A stretch of DNA of 64,000 nt from Cupriavidus sp. P-10 (GTDB taxonomy: Bacteria; Pseudomonadota; Gammaproteobacteria; Burkholderiales; Burkholderiaceae), in NCBI RefSeq assembly GCF_003402535.2, contig NZ_AP025173.1, positions 310,001 to 374,000 of the forward strand, written 5' to 3'. Under the pieces are notes generated by a model. The model was not told the DNA's origin. It saw only the letters and a list, made by a program, of their open reading frames with translations, and made no database searches. The position numbers and the translations under genes were made by a program. Below, piece by piece: positions 54,731-62,269 of the stretch. Numbering within the stretch: the stretch's first letter is position 1; every line of letters starts with the position of its first letter.

Positions 54731-55531
54731 ATGGATCTCGAACTCCGCAATCAACGGGTGCTCATCACCGGCGGCAGCCGCGGCATCGGCCTCGCTTGCG
54801 CGGTCGGCTTTCTGCGTGAGGGCGCGCGCGTGGCCATCGTTTCGCGCAGCGCAGAAAACTTGGCGAAGGCCTGCGCCAAGCTGGCCGAAGGCCAGGGCGA
54901 ATTTGCCAAGGACGTGGTCGCGGTATCCGCCGATCTGACCCATATCGCCGAGGCCGCACGCGCGGTGGAAGAAGCGGTGGCAGGACTTGGCGGCATCGAC
55001 ATTCTGGTGACCTCGGCCGGCGCGGCCAAGCGCCGGCCGCCGGACGAGCTGACCCCACAACTGTGGCAGGAAGCCATGACCGCCAAGTACTTCAGCTACA
55101 TCAATGTGATTGACCCGGTGGTCAAGCGCATGGCGCAGCAAGGGCGCGGCGCCATCGTCAACATCGTGGGCATGGGTGGCAAGATGGCCAACCCCGCCCA
55201 CCTGGCGGGTGGCGCAGCTAACGCTGCATTGATGCTGGCCAGCGCCGGACTGGCCAATGCCTACGGCAAGCAGGGTGTGCGCGTCAACGCGGTCAATCCG
55301 TCGGCTACGCATACCGAGCGCTTGCAGCAGGGCATGGAAGTGGATGCGCGCATCGGCGGCATGACAGTGGAGCAGGCGCTGGCGCGCGCCAACGCGCGCA
55401 CCGGCCTGGGCCGCCTGGCCACGCCGGAAGAGGTGGCGGACGCTGTGCTGTTCCTCGCCTCGCCACGGGCCAGCTATATTTCGGGCTCCATCCTGTCGAT
55501 CGATGGCGCTACCACGCCGATGGTAGTCTGA
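54731..55531 (+). CDS. SDR-family protein lacking the Tyr-Lys pair
   Basis: 266-residue Rossmann-fold SDR homologue. TGGSRGIGLACAVGFL binds the nucleotide, TSAGAAKRRPP replaces NNAG, VNAVNPSATHTERLQQG and SGSILSIDGATTPMVV are the usual C-terminal landmarks. At the active site the expected Tyr-x3-Lys reads GGAAN (in HLAGGAANAALML), so both catalytic residues are missing; serine is also replaced (NIVGMGGKM). It may act by another mechanism or only bind nucleotide or CoA. It sits between two att-like sites and two recombinase 3' ends, as if carried as a cassette. Confidence 0.83.
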   Translation: MDLELRNQRVLITGGSRGIGLACAVGFLREGARVAIVSRSAENLAKACAKLAEGQGEFAKDVVAVSADLTHIAEAARAVEEAVAGLGGIDILVTSAGAAKRRPPDELTPQLWQEAMTAKYFSYINVIDPVVKRMAQQGRGAIVNIVGMGGKMANPAHLAGGAANAALMLASAGLANAYGKQGVRVNAVNPSATHTERLQQGMEVDARIGGMTVEQALARANARTGLGRLATPEEVADAVLFLASPRASYISGSILSIDGATTPMVV

Positions 55532-55554
55532 GGTTGCCAGCCTATCGCGTAGGG

Positions 55555-55757
55555 GCGCATGGCCGCGCAGCGCGTGCGGGGGCGCGCGCCGGGATGGGAA
55601 CCGCAAGCCGCGGTGCTGGCCAGCGCCTCAGCGCACTGGCTGCGCGCGACAACTTTGGGCACAGCCGACGACGAGCGGCTACTTGCACAGCGAAGAGGAT
55701 GCGCGGCATGAAGCTACTCAGGAGCGGCATCGGATCGGCTGGGGCAGCAAGAAATAG
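55555..55757 (+). pseudogene. decayed 3' end of a second cassette recombinase
   Basis: DNA closely related to the last third of the recombinase at 53497-54564 (from about 54310) but with internal gaps of about 66 and 7 bp and roughly a tenth of positions changed. The distinctive runs GCAAGCCGCGGTGCTGGCCA, GACAACTT-GGGCACAGC and GGAGCGGCATCGGATCGGCT are kept, ending at a stop at 55757. It is not a recent copy of the intact gene. It is followed 16 bp later by an att-like site. Confidence 0.8.
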
Positions 55758-55772
55758 CAGCCTGCGCCGAAC

Positions 55773-55789
55773 CTTCACCATCGTGAAAT
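55773..55789. other. second att-like palindrome
   Basis: CTTCACCATCGTGAAAT: arms TTCAC/GTGAA around CATC. It matches the site at 54581-54596 in the same orientation, 1192 bp away, bracketing the SDR gene. Confidence 0.5.
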
Positions 55790-55964
55790 TTCGGCGCCAT
55801 CCCATTGATACAAGCTTCCGTTCAAGTTTTTGGTCGCATCAAGGCGATTAATTGCATTTTATAAGAGCTGCTTACGGAACATGAGGGGTAAGCGTCCAGT
55901 TCTTCCGCCTTGAATCGATCCACGGGATCCTGCATCGTCCCCACGATGGAGGATCGTGGGGACG

Positions 55965-56369
55965 ATGGATCGAGTGTCGACAACTATCGAGCGGCCGCGC
56001 CGCAGAGAGTACAGCGCCGAGTTCAAGGCGACGGTACTGGAGCAAGCTCGCCAGCCTGGGGCATCGGTAGCCGGCGTGGCGCTCAGCCATGGGCTGCACC
56101 CGAACATGGTGCACAGATGGGTCAGAGAGGAACGTGAACGCCAGATGCGGGCAACGCAGCGCGAGGGCCGTGCGTTTATTCCACTGCATGTTCAGCCTTT
56201 GACACCAACCATGCAGCCGGCCTAGGCGGTCCCATGCGAGACGCCAGCTCCGGTAGCTCCCGACGCCATCCGCATCGAGATCCAGCGCCCAGGCGGCACG
56301 CTGGTTGTGCACTGGCCTCTGTCAGCGGCACAGCAATGTGCCCAACTGCTTCGGGACTGGCTGCGATGA
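55965..56369 (+). pseudogene. tnpA: IS66 tnpA with an in-frame stop
   Basis: IS66 OrfA-type DNA-binding protein: RREYSAEFKATVLEQARQPGASVAGVALSHGLHPNMVHRWVREER (about residues 10-54) is the helix-turn-helix. The frame stops at TAG 56223-56225 after 86 residues. The same frame then continues through APVAPDAIRIEIQRPGGTLVVHWPLSAAQQCAQLLRDWLR (C-terminal region) to TGA 56367-56369, overlapping the tnpB start by ATGA as usual. Without the TAG it would be 134 residues, normal for IS66 TnpA. Nonsense mutation, or a natural read-through. Confidence 0.85.
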
Positions 56370-56704
56370 TCCGCATCGACGCGCTGTGGTTGGCCGTCGA
56401 GCCCATCGACATGCGTGCCGGCACCGAGCGGCTGCTGGCGCGCGTGGTACAGGTCTTCGGCGCAGCCCAGTCTCATCACGCCTACCTGTTTGCGAACGCC
56501 CGCCACACCCGCGTCAAGCTATTGATACATGACGGCTTTGGCGTGTGGTGCGCCGCTCGCCGCCTCAACCAGGGACGATTTGTCTGGCCTGCGGTACAGG
56601 CCGGCGCCACCGGCGCACAACTGACGCAGGCGCAGTTCGACGCCCTGGTCCTCGGCCTGCCTTGGCAGCGCCTGGAGGACCTGCGCGCCATTACGCGGAT
56701 ATGA
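56366..56704 (+). CDS. tnpB: IS66 TnpB (OrfB) accessory protein
   Basis: 112-residue protein typical of IS66 OrfB: PIDMRAGTERLLARVVQVFG, HAYLFANARHTRVKLLIHDGFGVWCAARRLNQGRFVWP (about residues 40-78) and LTQAQFDALVLGLPWQRL. Required with TnpA and TnpC for IS66 transposition; molecular role not well defined. Start overlaps the ancestral tnpA stop (ATGA). Confidence 0.93.
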   Translation: MIRIDALWLAVEPIDMRAGTERLLARVVQVFGAAQSHHAYLFANARHTRVKLLIHDGFGVWCAARRLNQGRFVWPAVQAGATGAQLTQAQFDALVLGLPWQRLEDLRAITRI

Positions 56705-56774
56705 GGATGATCACGGCGCGTTGACAGCATAAATCCGGATGGTGGTAGTGCCCGGTGGCTGGCACGATGGCTCC

Positions 56775-58373
56775 ATGCTGAACCTGCGCCAACTACAAGA
56801 TCAAGGCCTTCAGGACCTCGCGCCCGAGGACGTGCTGGCATTGGCGCAGCAGATGCTCGCACACATTCAGCAGCAGGAACGCGAGATCAAGCTCAAGGAC
56901 GTCAAGATCGAGAAGATCACCTTCGAGCTGGCGCGACTCAAGGCCTGGAAGTTCGGGGCCAAGACCGAGGCGATGAGCGCTGAGCAGCGCCGGCTGTTCG
57001 AGGAGTCCCTGGCCGAGGACGAGGCCAGTCTGCAAGCGCAGTTACAGCAGGCCAAGGGCGAGCCCTCTGTTGAAGACAACACCAGGTCCACGCGCAAGCC
57101 CCGTCGCCAGCCACTGCCGGCCCACCTGCGCCGAGTCGAGCATCACCACGAACCCGAGGATACTCACTGCCCAACACCGGGCTGTGGACGGACCATGGTA
57201 CGCGTGGGTGAGGACGTCAGCGAGAAGCTGGATATCGTGCCGGCGGAGTTCTTCGTGCACCGCCACATCTATGGCAAGTGGGCCTGCCGCTGCTGCCAAC
57301 GCCTGGTGCAGGAACCCGTCGAACCCCAGATCATCGACGGTGGGCTGCCTGCAGCCGGGCTGGTGGCGCACACGCTGATCAGCCGCTTCGTCGACCATCG
57401 GCCTTACTACCGGCAGGAGACGATCAACGCCCGTTCGGGCGTACACACGCCGCGCTCAACACTGGCTGCCTGGTCCGGGCGTGCTGGTGCGGCGCTTGAA
57501 CCGCTCTATGAAGCGCACAAGCGCTTCGTACTTGCAGCAAGGGGGCTGCACGCCGACGAGACGCCGGTGGCATTGCTCGACCCGGGAGCCGGCAAGACCA
57601 AGCGAGCGTACGTCTGGGCCTACTCGCGCGGCGCCTTCGATCCACTGCCTGGCGTGATCTACGACTTCTGTATTGGCCGAGGCGCGCAGTACCCGATTGC
57701 CTTCCTGGGAGGTGCTAGCGAAGACCGCAACGAGCGATGTTGGCAAGGTACCTTGGTGCGCGACGAATACGCTGCCTATGACAGCGTGTTGCAAGCCAGC
57801 CCCGGTCGCGTAGCGGCGGGATGTCTTGCTCATGCCCGACGTCGGTACGACGAACTGCTGCGGAACCAGGGCAACAGCACGGTCGCCCCAGAGGCGCTGC
57901 GTCGCATCGCGCAGATCTACCGTCTTGAGCGCGAGCTCGCCACGCTGAGCAGCGAGCAACGTCAGGCCAGGAGGCACAGCGACGCCAAGCCGCTGTGGGA
58001 GCAACTGCATGCCTGGCTGCAACTGGAGCGGTCACGTGTGCCTGAGGGCAGCATCACAGCCAAGGCGCTCGACTACAGCCTCAAGAACTGGCCGACGCTG
58101 ACGCACCACCTCCTCGATGGAGAGGTCAGTGTGGACAACAACAGCCTAGAAAATCTGATCCGCCCCTGGGCCCTAGGAAGGCGCTCGTGGTTGTTCGCTG
58201 GCAGCGAACTGGCCGGTCAGCGCGCCGCGGTCGTGATGAGCCTGGTGCAATCAGCCAGGCTGCAAGGGCACGATCCATGGGCCTACATCACCGATGTGCT
58301 GACCCGCCTGCCCACCCATCTGAACAGCCGCATCGACGAGCTGCTTCCCCACAACTGGCGTCCCGCACGCTGA
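56775..58373 (+). CDS. tnpC: IS66 TnpC transposase
   Basis: DDE transposase of 532 residues. N-terminal leucine-rich helix (LQDQGLQDLAPEDVLALAQQMLAHIQQQEREIKLKD, first 40 residues), an IS66 zinc-binding segment with CPTPGCGRTM and KWACRCCQR, then the catalytic core: LHADETPVALLDPG (first Asp), QGTLVRDEYAAYDSVL with the second Asp, and VDNNSLENLIRPWALGRRSWLFAGSELAG with the Glu, followed by the C-terminal IS66 domain. Frame intact and normal length. Confidence 0.95.
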   Translation: MLNLRQLQDQGLQDLAPEDVLALAQQMLAHIQQQEREIKLKDVKIEKITFELARLKAWKFGAKTEAMSAEQRRLFEESLAEDEASLQAQLQQAKGEPSVEDNTRSTRKPRRQPLPAHLRRVEHHHEPEDTHCPTPGCGRTMVRVGEDVSEKLDIVPAEFFVHRHIYGKWACRCCQRLVQEPVEPQIIDGGLPAAGLVAHTLISRFVDHRPYYRQETINARSGVHTPRSTLAAWSGRAGAALEPLYEAHKRFVLAARGLHADETPVALLDPGAGKTKRAYVWAYSRGAFDPLPGVIYDFCIGRGAQYPIAFLGGASEDRNERCWQGTLVRDEYAAYDSVLQASPGRVAAGCLAHARRRYDELLRNQGNSTVAPEALRRIAQIYRLERELATLSSEQRQARRHSDAKPLWEQLHAWLQLERSRVPEGSITAKALDYSLKNWPTLTHHLLDGEVSVDNNSLENLIRPWALGRRSWLFAGSELAGQRAAVVMSLVQSARLQGHDPWAYITDVLTRLPTHLNSRIDELLPHNWRPAR

Positions 58374-58875
58374 GCGCGTCTGCTCAATCACGCGACAAGT
58401 GCGGATCTGACCCAATAGGACTGGGGTCATAGAGTCGCTTTTACAGCAGGTACTCCAGCGCCCGGATGCCGGCGCCCGCTTGTCATTGCGATTCGTCTCG
58501 ATTTGCCTCGACCAGCCCACGCGTGTAAGGACCGCCGGGCAGCCGTCAAAAAAGCGCTGTGCAGACACGGCATCGAAAGACTCCAGAAGAGACCGAACAC
58601 TACGGTCCTGGACGCGACCTCCGTAGTCTCTACTGGGGCCAGGCCCCAACACCTTGACTGCTCTCGGGAGAGCTAGCGTTCTCTTCGCTGCGTCGGACCC
58701 GTCGCGATGAAAGGATGCTTAGAAAGCGGTGAAGCCCGTCAATGCGGATATCTCGCGCGTTGTCCGCAAGACCGGTATCAGGACAGGTGGAGGTTGATCG
58801 GTGCGAGTTTAACTTGATAGGACTGGGTGAACGATGACCTCATGTCCACGCGTCGCGGGCGCTCAAAGTGAGCGC
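58374..58875. other. non-coding region right of the IS66 element
   Basis: About 500 bp with no supported gene. It includes the presumed right end of the IS66 element and unassigned DNA, possibly debris of further insertions. Confidence 0.45.
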
Positions 58876-59283
58876 TCATCTCATGGAAGAGCGCGCATCA
58901 TGTTTGTTGAGGAAGCACAACAGCGCTAGGCCGGTCAATGCCGCTGCTGCTTCGATTCCAAGCAACATTCGAACGAGATCATTTGGCCAACCGTCAGCGG
59001 AAATGCTGACCAGCCGCCCGAGCACCAGGCCGCTGGTGAACACGACGTTGATCCACATCGCGGGCTTTCGCCACGCCTTCGAGAGTAGACCCAGGGCCAG
59101 CAACAGACTGATACCGAGATGCATGCCACCGTAGTTGGCACGGATCTCATTGAAGGCATTCACCGAATGGGGTTGCATATCGAGGCCCGCCATTGCCGTA
59201 ACGGGGTCGTGAAACGTATGCAAGCCAATTAGCAGGAAAGCCAGTGCCGAAACGGCCAGGTATATTTGAGAGAGGCGATGCAT
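58876..59283 (-). CDS. DUF4345-like small membrane protein
   Basis: 135-residue protein with four hydrophobic helices: YLAVSALAFLLIGLHTF, GISLLLALGLLS, WINVVFTSGLVLGRLVSI and LLGIEAAAALTGLALLCFL. Conserved spacing NAFNEIRANYGGMHLGIS and GLVLGRLVSISADG are typical of DUF4345. No enzymatic function is known. It follows the hydroxylase gene by 10 bp on the same strand, so they are probably co-transcribed. Ribosome site weak. Confidence 0.83.
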   Translation of the reverse strand: MHRLSQIYLAVSALAFLLIGLHTFHDPVTAMAGLDMQPHSVNAFNEIRANYGGMHLGISLLLALGLLSKAWRKPAMWINVVFTSGLVLGRLVSISADGWPNDLVRMLLGIEAAAALTGLALLCFLNKHDARSSMR

Positions 59284-59293
59284 GAGTTGGCTC

Positions 59294-60262
59294 TCAGGTA
59301 GCGGATGTTGACGGAGTGGGTGTCGACTCACTGCCGGTCGGCTCGTTCCTGTCCACCGTCCATGTGTGGATGGGTTCATGACCACGGCGCACCCATTCCG
59401 GCGGCCGCCACAGGTGTTGCAGTCGCTGCCACACGGGCCCCGGTGACATCACGTCACGCCACATGTCGACAAACTCGTGGAGATTCAGCACCAGGATATT
59501 GTAGGACTTAATCTGTTGGGTGATGCCGTATTGCACCGTCTCCCGTTCTTCTTCGAAAGTGCCAAACATGCGATCGAAAATGATCAACATGCCACCGTAG
59601 TTCTTGTCGATATATTGGTCGTTTCGGCCATGATGGGCACGGTGATGGGACGGTGTATTGAAGATGTACTCAATCCAGCCAGGAAGGCGGCGGATCAGTT
59701 CGGTATGAATGAAATACTGATAGGACAGATTCACGGCCAGGATGAGTGCGACTGCGGCCGGCGGCACACCGAGGAGCACGGGAGGAAGGAAAAAGATGAA
59801 ACTCCCAGCGACCACATTGAGCATCGATTGTCGTGCCGCCGTAGTGAAGTTCATGCTCTCGCCGGTATGATGAACGACGTGCGCCGCCCAAAACCAGCGG
59901 ATTCGATGGCTGGCGCGATGAAACCAGTAGTAGCAGAACTCGACCGACAGAATGATTGGGAGAATGGTCCAACCGTCCACCGGGATATCAAACAAACGTT
60001 TTGAATATACCCACGCATAGATGGATCCTGTCACAAGAGCCACTCCCAGGGGCTCCATGATCTGGTAAGTGGTGCCCAATGCGATGTTCGCCCACACCTC
60101 CTTCCAGTTCAGTGTCGATTCGGCTCTACGCCTTCGATTGATCAGGGTCTCGAGACTGAATGCAATGATGAAGAGAGGAACCATGCTGAGCATGAACGCC
60201 TGCTTCCAATCCACGGACTTCCCAAATATGGAATGCAGCCAGTTCATCATATCGGACGGCAA
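59294..60262 (-). CDS. sterol desaturase/fatty acid hydroxylase-family di-iron membrane protein
   Basis: Integral membrane oxygenase-type protein of about 322 residues. The eight-histidine di-iron site appears as WFHRASHRIRWFW, HVVHHTGESMN, and SHHRAHHGRNDQYIDKNYGG, the classic pattern of the FA-hydroxylase superfamily, with five hydrophobic segments. The start is placed at TTG 60262 because AGGAG lies 5-6 bases upstream; an ATG pair at 60250 lacks a site and a longer frame to 60358 would collide with the divergent AraC promoter. Substrate (sterol, lipid or alkyl chain) unknown. Confidence 0.88.
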   Translation of the reverse strand: MPSDMMNWLHSIFGKSVDWKQAFMLSMVPLFIIAFSLETLINRRRRAESTLNWKEVWANIALGTTYQIMEPLGVALVTGSIYAWVYSKRLFDIPVDGWTILPIILSVEFCYYWFHRASHRIRWFWAAHVVHHTGESMNFTTAARQSMLNVVAGSFIFFLPPVLLGVPPAAVALILAVNLSYQYFIHTELIRRLPGWIEYIFNTPSHHRAHHGRNDQYIDKNYGGMLIIFDRMFGTFEEERETVQYGITQQIKSYNILVLNLHEFVDMWRDVMSPGPVWQRLQHLWRPPEWVRRGHEPIHTWTVDRNEPTGSESTPTPSTSAT

Positions 60263-60374
60263 TTTAGACTCCTGTTCGCTTGGCTTGCCGACAGTTTGAT
60301 CAAACTGGTGACCCTCCGCATTGACAGTCCTCGACACTTTCTTGACACTTCGCGACATTGTTCATTGTCATCCC

Positions 60375-61373
60375 ATGTCCGCGCCCACCGCTTACTACGC
60401 CAGCACCTACGTGAACCTGCTTTTCGACTACTTGCAGGACCAAGGGCTGGATGCCGTGCATGTGCTGGGGGAATCCAGCCCTAATTGCCAGGAAGTGCGA
60501 CTCTACGCGCTCGATCACTGGCGGCGTTTGCTTGAGCGTGCCGCCGAGGTTTGCAATGATCCGCTCCTCGGATTGCACGTTGGCCAGCGCATTGCGCCTG
60601 CGCATCTCGGCGTGCTTGGATACGCACTTGGGGCTTGCCCTGACGTCGGGGCTGTCTTGCAACGCTGGCAACAGTACGACCGTGTGGTTGCAAACGTAAC
60701 GCCGGCGGAGCTAAGAACCGAAGGTAAGTCCGTCGTGATGACGTGGCCCCGTTCGACGGAACCAACGGGGCCGCTCGTTGACGAAACGGCCTTGGCTGCG
60801 ATGACCCGTTTCACGCGAGCCATGACAGATGGTGATGTGAGGCTGGAGGAGGTGTGCTTTGTTAACGCAACACCTCAAGACACCACCCCTTATCTTGCAT
60901 ACTTCGGCTGCCCGGTGAAGTTCGACCAACCGGAGACGAGTCTGCGCTTCCCCGCCGACCTTTTGCAGGCGCCTCTGCGTCAACCTGATGAAGCGCTACT
61001 GCGAATCATGGAGCTTCAGGTACAGGCTGTGTTGGGTGCCATGCCGAAGATGGATGACATGGAACATGCCATCAGGCAAGCGGTAGCCGGGCTCGCGCGT
61101 CAAGGCGAAGTGAGCCTTGAAACAGTGGCTTCCTCCATGCACATGACCCCCCGCACGTTGCAGCGGCGACTCGACAAACTGGGTCTGAAATTTCGCGAGC
61201 TACGTGACGACACGAGACGCCGGATTGCAGAGAATTACCTAAAAGATCCACGGCTTTCGCTCGCTGAGGTGGCCTGGATACTTGGGTACTCGGAGCACAG
61301 TGCATTTACTCGCGCATTCCGGAGATGGACATCGCAGAGCCCGCAAGCCTGGCGCCGCGAAATGGATGCGTGA
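60375..61373 (+). CDS. AraC-family regulator (OruR/ArgR-like)
   Basis: 332-residue regulator with an N-terminal Arabinose_bd-like domain (LHVGQRIAPAHLGVLGYALGACPDVGAVLQRWQQY, about residues 72-106). The C-terminal AraC domain has VSLETVASSMHMTPRTLQRRL and LAEVAWILGYSEHSAFTRAFRRW. ATG at 60375. Divergent from the di-iron hydroxylase/DUF4345 pair with a 112-bp shared promoter containing TTGACA boxes and two GACACTT repeats at 60334-60350; likely regulates that pair (inference). Confidence 0.9.
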   Translation: MSAPTAYYASTYVNLLFDYLQDQGLDAVHVLGESSPNCQEVRLYALDHWRRLLERAAEVCNDPLLGLHVGQRIAPAHLGVLGYALGACPDVGAVLQRWQQYDRVVANVTPAELRTEGKSVVMTWPRSTEPTGPLVDETALAAMTRFTRAMTDGDVRLEEVCFVNATPQDTTPYLAYFGCPVKFDQPETSLRFPADLLQAPLRQPDEALLRIMELQVQAVLGAMPKMDDMEHAIRQAVAGLARQGEVSLETVASSMHMTPRTLQRRLDKLGLKFRELRDDTRRRIAENYLKDPRLSLAEVAWILGYSEHSAFTRAFRRWTSQSPQAWRREMDA

Positions 61374-61603
61374 TCCGCTACGGGCAACAACGCAGTCGCC
61401 CATGTGATTGCAGCGCTGAAGGTTTTAGGCTGGCCTCCTGGGCCCAAGTCCCAAGCTCTCGCACCGGGTTGCATGGCCTTCCATCGCCGCTACGGCGGAG
61501 TAAGCGACCCGCCCTGGCCCGTCGCCTCACGTGGCGGAGAAGCTGTTGAGCTTCTACCCGACTCATCTTTGAGACGACGGGAAAGCAGGTACTTCCATGC
61601 CGT

Positions 61604-61942
61604 CTACTTACTGCGAATCACCTCGGTGATTGGCTCGAAATAGCAACCATATTTGACATCGCCTACCGTGTCACTCATTTGCATCTCCGCTGTGTTGACG
61701 CGAGCCTGGATCCCATCTGTGACGACCTGCGGGTCAGCGGCTTCGCAGTTATAGAGTGCCAGGTACTGCCACGGATGAGGCCCCGCTTTTCGCTGCTGCT
61801 CCGTGCGACTGAAGCGCTGTGCACTCACCACGCCCGGTACACGCAACACGTCTGGAAGGTGCTGCTCGGTATACCAGCGATTGAACTCTTCTTCACGCCC
61901 CGGAACCGCGTTCGTGAGTACCAAATAGGTGAACTTGACCAT
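61604..61942 (-). CDS. small dimeric alpha-beta-barrel-like protein
   Basis: 112-residue protein with the ferredoxin-like EthD/DUF4286-type pattern: KFTYLVLTNAVPGREEEFNRWYTEQHLPDVLRVPGVVSAQRF (first 45 residues) with the conserved NxWY-x4-HLPD, and PWQYLALYNCEAADPQ. Members accompany oxidative degradation clusters; activity is unknown. A very good AAGGAGAT precedes the ATG. Lies downstream of the GMC oxidoreductase and the SDR remnant on the same strand. Confidence 0.85.
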   Translation of the reverse strand: MVKFTYLVLTNAVPGREEEFNRWYTEQHLPDVLRVPGVVSAQRFSRTEQQRKAGPHPWQYLALYNCEAADPQVVTDGIQARVNTAEMQMSDTVGDVKYGCYFEPITEVIRSK

Positions 61943-61958
61943 TCTTATCTCCTTAAGG

Positions 61959-62045
61959 TTATTGAAGTACAGGGAATGTCCAGCGGCCGATGCCCTGTGA
62001 CGCGCCCGTGATGGGTATGTGTTGACTGGCGAGTCCCTTGTTCAC
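61959..62045 (-). pseudogene. SDR gene remnant
   Basis: A GTG start with AGAGGA upstream opens a 28-codon frame: NKGLASQHIPITGASQGIGR, the start of an SDR with its nucleotide-binding glycine motif, then WTFPVLQ and stop. The rest of the SDR is missing, as after a large internal deletion. The stop lies 16 bp before the next gene's ATG, so the mini-frame may still be translated as a leader. Confidence 0.65.
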
Positions 62046-62269
62046 GTGGTCCTCTTTGCTGGAACCCGCGCTTTGGCATTCCGGCGGTTTCGGCGCTTGA
62101 GAGAAAGGGTGTGGCCCAACGCTTCCATCAAACGACGCAAGCCCGTAGACGTTCCCGTTCGATGCTGGGAAATCTATGCTGCAACCTTTCGTCCCCGTGT
62201 AAGGGGACAACCGGGAAGAAGGCGACGGAGCAAGCTCCAATCGCCAGTGAACAGAGTTCTCCGAAAACT

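Larger units (their letters stand above)
55888..58484. mobile_element. IS66-family insertion sequence (ends approximate)
   Basis: Three plus-strand genes tnpA, tnpB, tnpC in the IS66 order. A likely left end is GTAAGCGTCCAGTTC at 55888, matching the GTAAGCG start common in this family. The right end is less clear: ...GGCGCCCGCTTGTC at 58471-58484 resembles an IS66 end with two changed bases but is not a good inverted match to the left end, so the element may be rearranged there. Confidence 0.8.

Noticed and set aside
54731..55531. Integron-type gene cassette with attC
   Set aside because: No attC-like imperfect palindrome with R/L boxes was seen and the recombinase lacks an obvious IntI-specific insertion; the flanking sites are short simple palindromes instead.
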